From: Acidobacteriota bacterium | GTDB lineage: Bacteria; Acidobacteriota; Vicinamibacteria; Vicinamibacterales; UBA2999 | Direction of reading: 5' to 3' | Length of the DNA stretch: 64,000 nucleotides | NCBI GenBank assembly: GCA_030697165.1 | Contig: JAUYQQ010000008.1 | Location: forward strand, 191,001 to 255,000 | Part shown: positions 8,616 through 17,356 of the stretch, piece after piece | Layout: each line of letters starts with the position of its first letter | Numbering within the stretch: position 1 is the stretch's first letter | Notes under the pieces: model-generated | Told to the model about the DNA's origin: nothing | What the model saw: only the letters and a program-made list of their open reading frames with translations | The model's database searches: none | Position numbers and translations under genes: made by a program

Positions 8616-8918
8616 TCAGGGATCGCTTCGCAGGATTGACTCGATATCCATCCGACCGCCAATGACCCGCAGAATCACCGCGTCGTCCCCCTCGACGCGG
8701 TACAAGATGACGTACTCACCGACGGGGAATCCGCGCAGGCCGGGTCGGAGATCATCACGCCGACGGCCGGCCCGTGGATGCGACCCAAGCAGGCTGAATC
8801 TTGTGGTAAGTGACTCGATCATGCGGTCTGCAGTCGCAATGCTACCGCTCTCGACAAACAGGTAGTACGCGAGGTTATCGACGTCGGCCTGGGCTTGCGG
8901 CGACAGCCGATGGGCCAT
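8616..8918 (-). CDS. parE: ParE/RelE-superfamily toxin
   Basis: A 100-residue protein matching the ParE branch of the RelE/ParE toxin superfamily: MAHRLSPQAQADVDNLAYYL at the N terminus, a central FSLLGSHPRAGRRRDDLRPG, then LRGFPVGEYVILYRV and a C-terminal VIGGRMD segment. ParE toxins typically poison DNA gyrase; some relatives cleave mRNA, so the target is inferred. Its ATG shares one base with the TGA stop of the upstream antitoxin (TGATG), giving translational coupling. It ends 17 nt from the convergent DUF2207 gene. Confidence 0.9.
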   Translation of the reverse strand: MAHRLSPQAQADVDNLAYYLFVESGSIATADRMIESLTTRFSLLGSHPRAGRRRDDLRPGLRGFPVGEYVILYRVEGDDAVILRVIGGRMDIESILRSDP

Positions 8919-9202
8919 CAGCTCGCCGTGGGGGAACCTTCGGCAGCAATGCGGCGGCGAAGGCGGAGCTTCGCGTCTTCGGCAAGAGCCTTCATGGAGG
9001 CCTCGGTCACGGGAAGTCCTTCCCCGCGCGCCAGAGAGGCCTCGGCCTCATCCAGAGCGGACAGGATCTCGTGCCGCCGCCGCTCACGCTCTTCCCACAG
9101 AGCGAGCGCCTCCTCGACCGCGTCTTCTTCGCGCGCGAAGCGGCCACTGTCGATGGCCCGCTGAGCAAACGCCCGCTGGTCCGGCGTCAGATCGACTCTC
9201 AT
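8918..9202 (-). CDS. parD: ParD-type antitoxin
   Basis: A 94-residue partner of the ParE toxin. The N-terminal half (MRVDLTPDQRAFAQRAIDSG, then FAREEDAVEEALALWEERER) is the ribbon-helix-helix DNA-binding and dimerisation segment; the C-terminal half is a charged, helical toxin-binding tail. The start at ATG 9202 is chosen because the family homology begins there and because a -35/-10 pair places the transcription start at or within a base or two of this codon, so the mRNA is probably leaderless. ParD proteins usually repress their own promoter, and the gene order antitoxin then toxin is the classical one. Confidence 0.88.
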   Translation of the reverse strand: MRVDLTPDQRAFAQRAIDSGRFAREEDAVEEALALWEERERRRHEILSALDEAEASLARGEGLPVTEASMKALAEDAKLRLRRRIAAEGSPTAS

Positions 9203-9208
9203 AGAGTC

Positions 9209-9237
9209 AAGGTAAGGTGTGCCACTGACCCTGTCAA
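9209..9237 (-). promoter_or_regulatory. parDE promoter, probably leaderless
   Basis: On the minus strand TTGACA (9237-9232) is separated by 17 nt from TACCTT (9214-9209). The predicted start falls at about 9202, the A of the parD ATG. The CTTGAC words flanking the region could be part of an operator. Confidence 0.5.
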
Positions 9238-9484
9238 GGCTGGAACTGTGGGCACGTCGCACGGACAGAGGCGTAGGGAGGGGAAGGACAGGAAGTCCAC
9301 GATCAGGTGAAACCAGTAACGCAGCGACGACACTGCAGCGGCACTTGCGCACCACCGCACCACCTACCAGCGACGACTGACCATCAACCACGGATCCTTT
9401 GCAGGGACCAATCGTCTCTTGGGCTTTTCGTGGGCTGACAGACCCACTAGACCGCGCGCCCATCCTGCCTTCCCCACAAGCTCG

Positions 9485-9781
9485 CTACGACAACTCTCCC
9501 AACACCGCATCGTCCTGCTGATACGCCTCGATTGGCGTCTTGGCGTTCGTGGTCTTGAGAGCCTGCTCGAGCAGCCGAATCTCCCGCGCGACTCGCGTGA
9601 CCATACGGTCGAGGATTCTCACGTCGTAGATCGGCTCCTTGATAATCTCCTTGTCGGCGGACGCGCCGTAGAAGCGCCGTTCCCGGTGCGCGTTGTCATT
9701 GCGCAGCGCCACCAGCTCCTCGTGGCGCTTCTTGAGCGTCTTGAGCCAGGCCAAGCCTTCGTTGATGGTGATCTCTGCCAT
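9485..9781 (-). CDS. Small helical protein of unknown function
   Basis: A 98-residue, highly charged and probably coiled-coil protein, starting at MAEITINEGLAWLKTLKKRH and containing ELVALRNDNAHRERRFYGAS and VRILDRMVTRVAREIRLLEQ. I do not recognise the family with confidence; its architecture recalls small helical proteins often found near septation or phage genes, but nothing here tests that. The start at 9781 is preferred to the upstream 9838 ATG because the preceding 19 residues are low-complexity. There is no obvious operon partner. About 280 bp upstream of parD and downstream of this gene hold no other coding signal. Confidence 0.6.
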   Translation of the reverse strand: MAEITINEGLAWLKTLKKRHEELVALRNDNAHRERRFYGASADKEIIKEPIYDVRILDRMVTRVAREIRLLEQALKTTNAKTPIEAYQQDDAVLGELS

Positions 9782-9943
9782 ACCGCCTTCAGTCCGACGC
9801 CCAGTAGCGTCGACGACGACGATGCCATCGTCGTCCAAAGAATGTCAACGGTCTGGGATCCCAACAGGCCGGCGTACCATGGCGGCGCGCTCAGGCGGTC
9901 CTCCCCCATAAGGTCGTGGACGCTGACCTCGGGACCATGGCTC

Positions 9944-9949
9944 TATAAT
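9944..9949 (+). promoter_or_regulatory. Consensus -10 box upstream of the outer-membrane protein gene
   Basis: A perfect TATAAT lies 12 bases before the ATG at 9961, giving a predicted leader of only about 5 nt. No strong -35 is visible (a GCTGAC-like hexamer lies at the right distance). Confidence 0.5.
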
Positions 9950-9960
9950 TGTGCCGCAGC

Positions 9961-10542
9961 ATGGTTATCCAACGCGCACTGCGGCTTAGCATCTTCGCCG
10001 TCCTCATCATCATCGGCACTGCGGCGCCGGCGCGGACCCAGGGCTTCATCAGCCCGTTTCTCGGCGTTAACTTCGGCGGCGTGTCGGGATGTCCCCAGTT
10101 GAGTGACTGCGAGAACCAGCAGCGCAACCTCAGCCTCAGCCTGGGAAAGTTTGGCTCGTTCTTCGGCGCCGAAACCGAGGTGGCCTACTCGCCCAAGTTC
10201 TTCGGCGAGGCCCCGGGACTGTCGTCAAACGTCCTGACGATGATGGGGAACGTCATGCTGGCACCCAAGGTCGGACCCGTCCGCCCCTACCTTTTGGCCG
10301 GCACGGGCATCATGAAGACGCGGTTCGAATTGAGGACGACGGACCTGCTCTCGACGAACGACACCTCGTTTGGATATGTCGTGGGTGGCGGCGTGTTCGC
10401 GTTGCTCGGCGACCACTTCGGCGTGCGAGGCGACGTGCGCTACTACCATTCGTTTCCGGCCGTCACGATCCTGGGGATCACACTGCGCAGCGACAAGCTC
10501 AACTTCTCCCGCGCTGGGGCCGGCGTCGTCTTCCAGTTCTGA
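9961..10542 (+). CDS. Outer-membrane beta-barrel protein
   Basis: A 193-residue protein with a signal peptide (MVIQRALRLSIFAVLIIIGT, cleavage near ARTQ) followed by alternating hydrophobic/polar strands with many aromatic residues, ending in the outer-membrane signature GAGVVFQF (C-terminal Phe). Segments such as FFGAETEVAYSPKFF, YLLAGTGIM, and GVRGDVRYYHSF are typical of eight-stranded OmpA-like or OmpW-like small barrels (outer membrane protein beta-barrel domain). It is expected in the outer membrane; no enzymatic role is implied. It is a single gene with its own promoter. Confidence 0.85.
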   Translation: MVIQRALRLSIFAVLIIIGTAAPARTQGFISPFLGVNFGGVSGCPQLSDCENQQRNLSLSLGKFGSFFGAETEVAYSPKFFGEAPGLSSNVLTMMGNVMLAPKVGPVRPYLLAGTGIMKTRFELRTTDLLSTNDTSFGYVVGGGVFALLGDHFGVRGDVRYYHSFPAVTILGITLRSDKLNFSRAGAGVVFQF

Positions 10543-10657
10543 CGAGCTCCGCCTCGGGGTCTGTTGGGATTGGGCGAGCTCGGGAATTGGTCTATTGGAG
10601 CCACCAGCTCGGCTGTCGAATTGCCTCGGCGACTCTCGATCGTTAACATACCAGCCG

Positions 10658-11599
10658 ATGTCTACACATCATCACGCCGGCGAACACGTCGTGCACTTCT
10701 ATCGCGACGACCTTGATTTGTGCGCGGCTGTCACTCGCTTCATCCTTCAGGGGGTGGACCGGGGGGAACGATCGATCGTCCTGGCCACTGAAACGCACTG
10801 GCGCGCGATCTGTGAGTCACTGAAACAGTCAGGCCATGAGCCTGCGACGCGCGAGGTGACGTTTGTCGATGCCGACGCCATGCTTCGCGACATCGTCGTT
10901 GACGGCGTACCCAATACCCGGCGGTTTGCCGAAGCCGTCCAGCAATTCATCGCCGGCGCGCACCCACAACGCGTGCGGATTTTCGCTGAGCTGGTGACGC
11001 TATTGGCAGAACGCGGCTTACTCGATGCTGCCCTTGAGCTCGAGCTGGTTGGCCACCAGCTGACGGCTTCGACGGGCTGCGACATCCTGTGCGCGTATGA
11101 CCTTTGCCATCTCAATACGGCTGGAGATGACGTGCAGCGGGTCGCCGGCGCTCACCACCGTGCCGTTCCCGACGTGCCGAGAGGCCAGCTCGGTGCAAAG
11201 ACAATTTTGCTCGCCGATGATTATGAAGATACCCGCGACCTTTACCGGGAGTACTTAATCGCCAGTGGCTACCGTGTCATTACCGCCGAGAGCGGGCGTG
11301 ATGCGATTCGCGCGGCGACGATGTGGACGCCGGACCTGGTCTTGATGGACATTCGCATGCCCGACCTGAGTGGAGTCGATGCCATGCTCGAGCTAAGGCA
11401 GGAGCCACGTTTCAGGAACGTTCCGATCATCGCGTTTACAGCCCATGCGAGTGAGAATACGCGGGTCGAGTGCCTCGCAGCGGGCTTCACTGCAGTGATT
11501 GTGAAGCCCTGCCTGCCTGATGAGCTGCTCGAACTGATCCGCCAGTTTTCCTCATGGATACCTGACGTCGACGCGCCGGCACCGGCCCAGAACGTTTAG
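10658..11599 (+). CDS. MEDS-domain sensor fused to a response-regulator receiver
   Basis: A 313-residue protein. Residues 1-155 form a MEDS (DcmR-type sensory) domain: [34 protein letters not shown] and the conserved ILCAYDL. Residues about 185-305 form a CheY-like receiver with the acidic pocket (DDYEDTRD), phospho-acceptor Asp in [10 protein letters not shown], the Thr of AFTAHA and the Lys of VIVKP. There is no DNA-binding output domain, so it probably signals by protein contacts. MEDS domains are proposed to sense hydrocarbon derivatives. It converges on the adjacent kinase gene and their stop codons overlap (TAG 11597-11599, TAA of the other strand 11596-11598). Confidence 0.85.
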   Translation: MSTHHHAGEHVVHFYRDDLDLCAAVTRFILQGVDRGERSIVLATETHWRAICESLKQSGHEPATREVTFVDADAMLRDIVVDGVPNTRRFAEAVQQFIAGAHPQRVRIFAELVTLLAERGLLDAALELELVGHQLTASTGCDILCAYDLCHLNTAGDDVQRVAGAHHRAVPDVPRGQLGAKTILLADDYEDTRDLYREYLIASGYRVITAESGRDAIRAATMWTPDLVLMDIRMPDLSGVDAMLELRQEPRFRNVPIIAFTAHASENTRVECLAAGFTAVIVKPCLPDELLELIRQFSSWIPDVDAPAPAQNV

Positions 11600-13211
11600 C
11601 CGTTGAAGCGCGAGAGCGCCGTCTGTCCACTCACCGGAAGCGTCGTGACGATCGTCGTCCCCGATCCGACGCCAGCGCTGACCGCGTGAATGGTTCCGCC
11701 GTGCTGTTCGACGAGATGTCGGGTGATGGCCATTCCCAATCCAAGACCGCCGTGGCGTTGCGTCGCGGTGATGTCGGCCTGCCGAAACCGGTCGAAGATG
11801 TGCGGTAGGAATTCCGCGTCGATTCCGACCCGGTATCTCTGACGCGGATGCTGACCACGCCAGCGTGGACGTCGGCGGCGATCTCGACCTTGCCACCCTC
11901 GGACGTAAACTTCAGCGCATTAGACAGCACGTTGCCAAACAACTGATGCAAGCGCCGCGGGTCGCCGACGATCTCCGGCAGATCGGAGGGTATCGCCGAC
12001 ACGATTTCAATCTGCTTGGCCGCGGCCGCCGGTGCCACGCTGTTCACCAGAGTGTCAAGAACCTGTTGCAACGATACCGGCTTGCGTTCGATCTCAAGTT
12101 TGCCGGTGATGATCCGGGACACATCGAGGATGTCCTCGATCAACTGCCCCTGCAATTTCGCGTTTCGCGCGATCACGTCGATCGCGTGCTGGGTACGGTC
12201 GGGCGATAACCCGCCCATCTCGAGCATCCGCACCCAGCCCAGGATTGCGTTCAGCGGGGTCCGCAGCTCATGCGACAGCGTCGCAAGGAACTCGTCTTTC
12301 AGCCGGCTCGCCTCTTCCGCCGCGGCCAGTCGGGCAAGCTCCGCCTCTTTTCGGCGGGTGACCATCATGCACACCCCGGTCATGCGCACCGGCCGCCCGT
12401 CGTCGTATTCGACGAGGCCTTGTCCGTCGACCCACCGTACGGTGCCATCGGGTGCCACGATGCGATACTCGACGTCGTGCGGCATGCCTTCGGCAATCGC
12501 CCGCTGTACCGACGCCAAGACCCGTTCTCGGTCGTCCGGGTGAATCTCGCGCTCGTAACTTGCGAAAGTTCCGTCGAAGGTGCCCTCCGGCAGGCCGTGC
12601 ATGCGGGCAAGATTGTCTGACCACTTGACCGTATTCAGCGCCAGGTCCCAGTCCCACGTCCCCATCGACGCCGCGTCTAACGCAAAACGAAGCCGCTCCT
12701 CGCTGCGGCGCGCAGACTCCTCGGTGCGGGTGCGCTCGACGGCAAACGCCACCTGCGCGGCGATAATGCCAGCCAGTTGCAATTCCTCGGGGGTGAGCTC
12801 ACGGCGTACCTCTGAGTACAACATGAACTTGCCAATCACGCGGTTCTGGCTCACCAGCGGGACGAACGCCATCGCCGCGATGCCTTCCGCACGAATCGTC
12901 GGCAAGTACGCGCTCAGAGAGGGTTCGGTGCTCACATCAGCGACGACGATAGATTGGGGATCGACAGACTCGGGTGACCACGGCGTGTGTCCCTCCACCG
13001 CGCCGCGATATGCGCCAGACAGCCCGCGGTAGGCCTTGAAACGCATCACGCCATCGGCGTCGAACAGCAGAATCGACGCGCGCTCGACTCCGAGGCCTCG
13101 AGCGAGAGCCTCAAGAGCGGCCTCATAGACCTGCGCGACGGTCCGCGTCGAACTGAGCGCCTGCGTCAGATGCAAACAGGCCGTCAGCGGGGTATCAAAC
13201 AAAGTCTGCAT
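11596..13211 (-). CDS. GAF-PAS sensor histidine kinase, frameshifted near its 3' end
   Basis: The protein has a GAF domain (residues about 20-165), a PAS/PAC fold (about 180-300), a HisKA dimerisation domain with phospho-acceptor His ([20 protein letters not shown]) and the start of an ATPase domain with the N box ([14 protein letters not shown]). At 11829-11831 (CCC on the plus strand) one base of what should be GGGG is missing, so the annotated frame runs from DTG into unrelated sequence and stops at 11631. The other frame restores family sequence ([35 protein letters not shown]) and ends at a TAA, 11598-11596. The truncated product lacks the F and G2 boxes and should be inactive. A sequencing error in a homopolymer is possible. 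Confidence 0.8.
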
Positions 13212-13621
13212 GAGGCAGCACCGCTCCCGAGTCGCGCTTCTGATACTGATCTACAGAAGAGAACACTGCCGAGCTAAGGGATCGCCCAGATCCACGCCGT
13301 CATCGTAAAGGCATTGGGGCCCGTAACGTGAAACAAAGCTCTCCGGAACTGCCGAGCTTGGCGGGCGCCTTGCGCGGATACGCGCGAACTCGCACGTAAA
13401 GGCATGGCTTCGGCATGCCGGGGTCTCTGGTAGTGATGAGCTGTCGACGCACGACCGTGATCGCGTCCGGGTTGCGTGCTCAATTTGTATGGGGTTGTCA
13501 TCCAACACGCGTATCATCATTTCGGAATAGCCCGTTGGTTGACCACTCTTGCCTCGACCATGCGGAATTTGCTGCGCGTCGCGACGAAGGCATTGGGGTT
13601 TACGGGCCAAGGTGAACATTG
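13212..13621. other. Gene-free interval upstream of the MEDS gene
   Basis: About 410 bp between the divergent kinase and MEDS genes show no convincing coding sequence. The 12-mer AAGGCATTGGGG occurs twice (near 13304 and 13587), and a TTGACC hexamer near 13534 could be a -35 element for the MEDS gene. The minus-strand open frame across it has no family-like content. Confidence 0.5.
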
Positions 13622-14260
13622 ATGACGACGTCCGCTCGGCAGGTGCGATTAGCGGGAACGACGCTCGGCGCTACGCGCCACGTCTGCGCCTTCTTCCACT
13701 CCAAGGCCGACGAGTACCGGGTGCTGCTCCCTTTCATCACTGAGGGCTTCGACCAGGGCGACCGGGCCTTCCACATCGTCAAAGACGACCACCGTCCTGA
13801 ACACCGCCGGCAGCTGGAAGCCGCCGGCATCGCCGTCGCGGATACCGAACGCACCGGGCAATTGGAAATTCGTCGCTGGGAAGATGCCTATCTGATCGAC
13901 GGACATTTCGATCAGTTCCGAATGCTGGCGTTAATCGAGGACGTGTTGCGCGATGGGAAGACCCGTGGCTATCCCTTGACTCGATTGGTCGCGAACATGG
14001 AATGGGCGCTCGAGGATCGACCCGGCGTCGGCGACATCCTCGAATACGAGACACGCCTGAACTACGTGCTGCCTCAGTATGACGATGCCGTGTGTTGAAC
14101 GTACGATCTGCACCAGTTTGGTGCTGAAGTCGTGATGGACATCATGCGGACGCACCCGGCGGTCATCATCGGCGGCATCCTCCAGGAAAATCCGTATTTC
14201 GTGCCGCCCGATGAGATGCTGCGCGAAATCCAGCAGCGCGCTCGGCAAAGCGCCCGTTAA
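13622..14260 (+). CDS. MEDS-domain sensor with in-frame TGA at a conserved Cys position
   Basis: Standard reading from ATG 13622 stops at TGA 14096-14098 after 158 residues (ending YDDAVC). The same frame then continues directly with family sequence, TYDLHQFGAEVVMDIM, HPAVIIGGILQENPYF and VPPDEMLREI, to a TAA at 14258-14260, giving 212 codons in all. In the sister MEDS domain at 10658-11599 the equivalent motif is LCAYDL, so the TGA sits exactly at the conserved Cys. The product is thus either truncated by a nonsense mutation or contains selenocysteine; a 6-bp hairpin begins 11 nt after the TGA. The stop lies 3 nt before the hybrid kinase gene, so the two form an operon. Confidence 0.7.
14110..14124 (+). 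other. Hairpin 11 nt downstream of the in-frame TGA, SECIS-like spacing
   Basis: GCACCA and TGGTGC form a perfect 6-bp stem around GTT. The loop begins 17 nt after the TGA and has G first, which fits the general spacing of bacterial selenocysteine insertion elements. A chance hairpin within coding sequence is possible. Confidence 0.35.
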
Positions 14261-14263
14261 GCG

Positions 14264-17125
14264 ATGGCGCCGGCTGCGACCAACGGCAGTTCCGACGACG
14301 CGGTCTCGTTGCGTCGCTGCGTACGCGAGCTTGCCGCGCTGTCGACGCTGTCGGCGGTCTGGAGCAAGAACGATCTTCCGCAAATTGCCGACGGCCTGGC
14401 CGGCGTTCTGCTCCGCGCGCTGCCCATCGATATCGTCGGCGTTCGATTGCGAGGGGCCGACGGTAACATCGCGGTCGAGACGGCACGCACTCCGCGGGGC
14501 CCGATTTCGGACGACCACCTGGGGGCATTCAGCCGCGGGTTTGATGACTGCGGTGACCTCGCCGGCGGCGCCACGACGATCAACAATCCACTCGGTGGTG
14601 GCTTGCTGCGAGTGGTCACCGTGCCGCTCGGTTACGGAAGCGATTGTGGCACGCTCGTCGCCGGCGCGGAGCAAGCGGATTTCCCGACGCAAACGGATCG
14701 ACTGATGCTTGGTGTGGCGTGTAACCAGGCCGCCATCGTGCTGCAGCAACGACGCTCGCAACAGCAGCTGCGGCGCAGCGAGCAGGAGCTGGCGGACTTT
14801 TTCGAGAATGCGACGATCGGCCTGCATTGGGTCGCAGCCGACGGCACGATACTGCGCGCCAACCGCGCCGAACTGGATCTGCTCGGATATGCCGTCGATG
14901 AGTACGTCGGACATCACATCGCCGAGTTTCACGTCGACCGCGAGGTGAGTGACGACATCCTGCGTCGCTTGCGGGCGGGCGAGCGCGTGCGCGATCGCGA
15001 AGCGCGCATGCGTTGCAAGGATGGCTCGTTCAGACACGTGACGATCGATTCCAGCGTGCTGTGGGAGGATGGCCGTTTCATTCACACCCGTTGCTTCACG
15101 CGCGACGTCACCGAGCAGAAACGGGTCGAGGAGATTCGGCGGCGGTTGGCGGCGATTGTCGAGTCGTCGGGAGACGCCATCATCAGCGAGGATCTCAACG
15201 GCATCGTCACGAGCTGGAATCACGGCGCCGAGGCGATCTACGGGTATACCGCCAGCGAGATTGTCGGCCGCCCGTTCGCCACGCTCGTTCCGCCGGAGCG
15301 GATTGATGAGTTGCCGACGATCCTGGGTCGGCTGTCGCGGGGCACGTCGATCGCGCACTACGAGAGCGTCCGCGTCGCGAAGGACGGACGCCGAATCGAC
15401 GTGTCGTTGATGGTCTCACCGATTCTCGACGATTCGGGGCGCATCCAGGGCATTTCCAAAATCGCCAGGGATATCACGCCGCGCAAGCGCGCCGAGGGCG
15501 CTCTGAGGCGTCAGAGCGAACGGCTGGCACTGCTGTGGGAGGCCGCGTCGGTATTGCTCGTGGCCAGCGACCCCGACGCGATGCTGCGCGGACTGCTGGA
15601 CAAATTTGGCGCCCACCTCGGCATCGACGCGTATTTCCATTACCTGGCCGCCGATAGCGGTGATCGGCTGAGCCTGTCGTCGTATCAGGGCATTAGCGCG
15701 GATGCCGCACGGGAGCTCGAGTGCGTGAAGTTTGAAGACGCCCTCTGCGACACCGTCGCGGTGCAGCGCACGCCGCTGGTGATCAGCGCCATTCAGCAGT
15801 CAAGTGAACCGGTGACGCGGGCGCTCAGACCGCTGGGCATCCGATCTTACGCATGTAACCCGCTGCTCGCGGGCGATCGGCTGCTCGGCGCATTGTCGTT
15901 CGCCAGCCGGACCAAGGATCGATTCGATGCCGACGAAGTGGCCTGTATCGAGACGATTTGTCACTACGTCGCGGTGGCGTTGGAGCGCTTGCGACTTCTG
16001 CACGCGTTGCAGGAGAGCGACCGGCGCAAAGACGAGTTCCTGGCGACGCTGGCGCACGAACTGCGCAACCCCCTGGCGCCCATTCGCAATTCCGTCCAGG
16101 TTCTTCACCTGCAGGGGTCGCAAGCGCCCGAGGCCCGTTGGAGCCGCGCCGTAATCGAGCGGCAGGTCGACCACCTGACGCGGTTGATCGACGACCTGCT
16201 GGAGGTCAGCCGGATCACGCGCAACCAGTTCGAACTGCGCAAGCAGCGCGTGGCCCTGGCCGACGTGGTCGCGGGCGCGATCGAGGCGAGCCGGCCCCTG
16301 ATCGAATCGTCCGGCCACACACTCACCGTATCGCTCCCGTCCGAGCCGGTTTATCTCGACGGTGACGTGGTCAGGCTTTCTCAGGTCATTCTGAATCTGC
16401 TCAACAACGCCGCGAAGTACACCGAGCCATCTGGCCGCATCGATCTGACCGCGGAACAGAACGGGAGCACCGCCACGATCCGCGTGAAGGACACCGGCGT
16501 GGGCATCCCCGCCGACAAGCTGCCGCTCGTGTTCGAAATGTTTTTCCAGGCCGATCGATCGCGCGAGCGAGCCAAAGGCGGGCTCGGTATTGGTCTTGCG
16601 CTGGCGCGGCAACTCGCGGAGGCCCACGGCGGCTGTGTCGAGGCACGCAGTGACGGCATCGGCACGGGCAGTGAATTCATCGTCCGGCTGCCGGTGCTGA
16701 GCGACGAAACAGAGCCGCCGTCAGCGCCCAGTCAACCCGCGGCACGATCGGCAGCTCAAACCGCGACAATCCTCGTCGTTGACGACAACCGTGACTCAGC
16801 GGACAGCCTGTCCGCGTTCTTGCGGTTGAAGGGCAATGAGGTGTTCAACGCCTATGATGGGATCGACGCGGTCGACGCCGCGGAGCGTCACCGGCCGGAG
16901 GTCGTGCTGCTCGACATTGGCATGCCCCGCTTGAACGGCGAAGATGCGTGCCGGCGCATCCGCTCACAGCCGTGGGGTGTCGGCATGACGCTAATCGCGC
17001 TCACGGGATGGGGCCAGGAAGAAGATCGCCGCCGAACGTTGGATGCGGGATTCGACGCCCACTTCACCAAGCCGGTTGATCCCGTTGACCTGCTGACACT
17101 GATCGAGTCCCGGCGGCGGCGGTAG
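14264..17125 (+). CDS. Hybrid sensor histidine kinase/response regulator (GAF-PAS-PAS-GAF-HK-REC)
   Basis: A 953-residue cytoplasmic kinase. In order it has a GAF-like region (about 15-165), a PAS/PAC (about 170-285, ending FTRDVTEQKRVEEI), a second PAS/PAC (about 290-410, ending IARDITPRKRAEG), a GAF (about 420-580), HisKA with the His in DEFLATLAHELRNPLAPIRN, and a complete HATPase (NLLNNAAKYTEPSG, KDTGVGIPADKLPLVFEMFF, GGLGIGLALARQLAEAHGG). A C-terminal receiver follows (LVVDDNRDSADS, Asp in LLDIGMPRL, Lys in HFTKPVDP). There is no transmembrane segment. It is downstream of and probably coupled with the MEDS gene, which would supply an extra sensory input. Confidence 0.92.
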   Translation: MAPAATNGSSDDAVSLRRCVRELAALSTLSAVWSKNDLPQIADGLAGVLLRALPIDIVGVRLRGADGNIAVETARTPRGPISDDHLGAFSRGFDDCGDLAGGATTINNPLGGGLLRVVTVPLGYGSDCGTLVAGAEQADFPTQTDRLMLGVACNQAAIVLQQRRSQQQLRRSEQELADFFENATIGLHWVAADGTILRANRAELDLLGYAVDEYVGHHIAEFHVDREVSDDILRRLRAGERVRDREARMRCKDGSFRHVTIDSSVLWEDGRFIHTRCFTRDVTEQKRVEEIRRRLAAIVESSGDAIISEDLNGIVTSWNHGAEAIYGYTASEIVGRPFATLVPPERIDELPTILGRLSRGTSIAHYESVRVAKDGRRIDVSLMVSPILDDSGRIQGISKIARDITPRKRAEGALRRQSERLALLWEAASVLLVASDPDAMLRGLLDKFGAHLGIDAYFHYLAADSGDRLSLSSYQGISADAARELECVKFEDALCDTVAVQRTPLVISAIQQSSEPVTRALRPLGIRSYACNPLLAGDRLLGALSFASRTKDRFDADEVACIETICHYVAVALERLRLLHALQESDRRKDEFLATLAHELRNPLAPIRNSVQVLHLQGSQAPEARWSRAVIERQVDHLTRLIDDLLEVSRITRNQFELRKQRVALADVVAGAIEASRPLIESSGHTLTVSLPSEPVYLDGDVVRLSQVILNLLNNAAKYTEPSGRIDLTAEQNGSTATIRVKDTGVGIPADKLPLVFEMFFQADRSRERAKGGLGIGLALARQLAEAHGGCVEARSDGIGTGSEFIVRLPVLSDETEPPSAPSQPAARSAAQTATILVVDDNRDSADSLSAFLRLKGNEVFNAYDGIDAVDAAERHRPEVVLLDIGMPRLNGEDACRRIRSQPWGVGMTLIALTGWGQEEDRRRTLDAGFDAHFTKPVDPVDLLTLIESRRRR

Positions 17126-17129
17126 ACGG

Positions 17130-17345
17130 CGCTCACAATCTTGTGGTCTCGAGATCTTGTGAATTGGTGATTTGGGTTGCGTAATTTTGGGATCTCGCGA
17201 TCTGAAGATTGTCGGCCGGTCGCGGCCTCGAAACAGCGCGACGAGCGAATCACCAAATTGCAAGTCTCCAAATCCCTACATCATTAGATCCCGATACAAA
17301 ATCACCAATCCGCCAAATCACCAGATCACTAAATCATCCAACGTA
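17130..17345. repeat. Degenerate AT-rich word repeats between genes
   Basis: This spacer is much more AT-rich than its surroundings. Its first part has GATCTTGTGAATTGGTGATTT-like words and its last part has the inverse (AATCACCAATCC, AAATCACCAGATCAC, TAAATCATCC). It could fold back on itself as an imperfect hairpin. No gene is visible. Confidence 0.6.
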
Positions 17346-17356
17346 AGATAGACCGC

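Noticed and set aside
13251-13619. Minus-strand open frame of 122 codons in the gap upstream of the MEDS gene
   Set aside because: Low complexity, no family-like content, no ribosome-binding site; more likely spacer sequence.
13931-15358. A 475-codon minus-strand open frame opposite the MEDS and hybrid kinase genes
   Set aside because: No recognisable domains, and it overlaps well-supported signalling genes.
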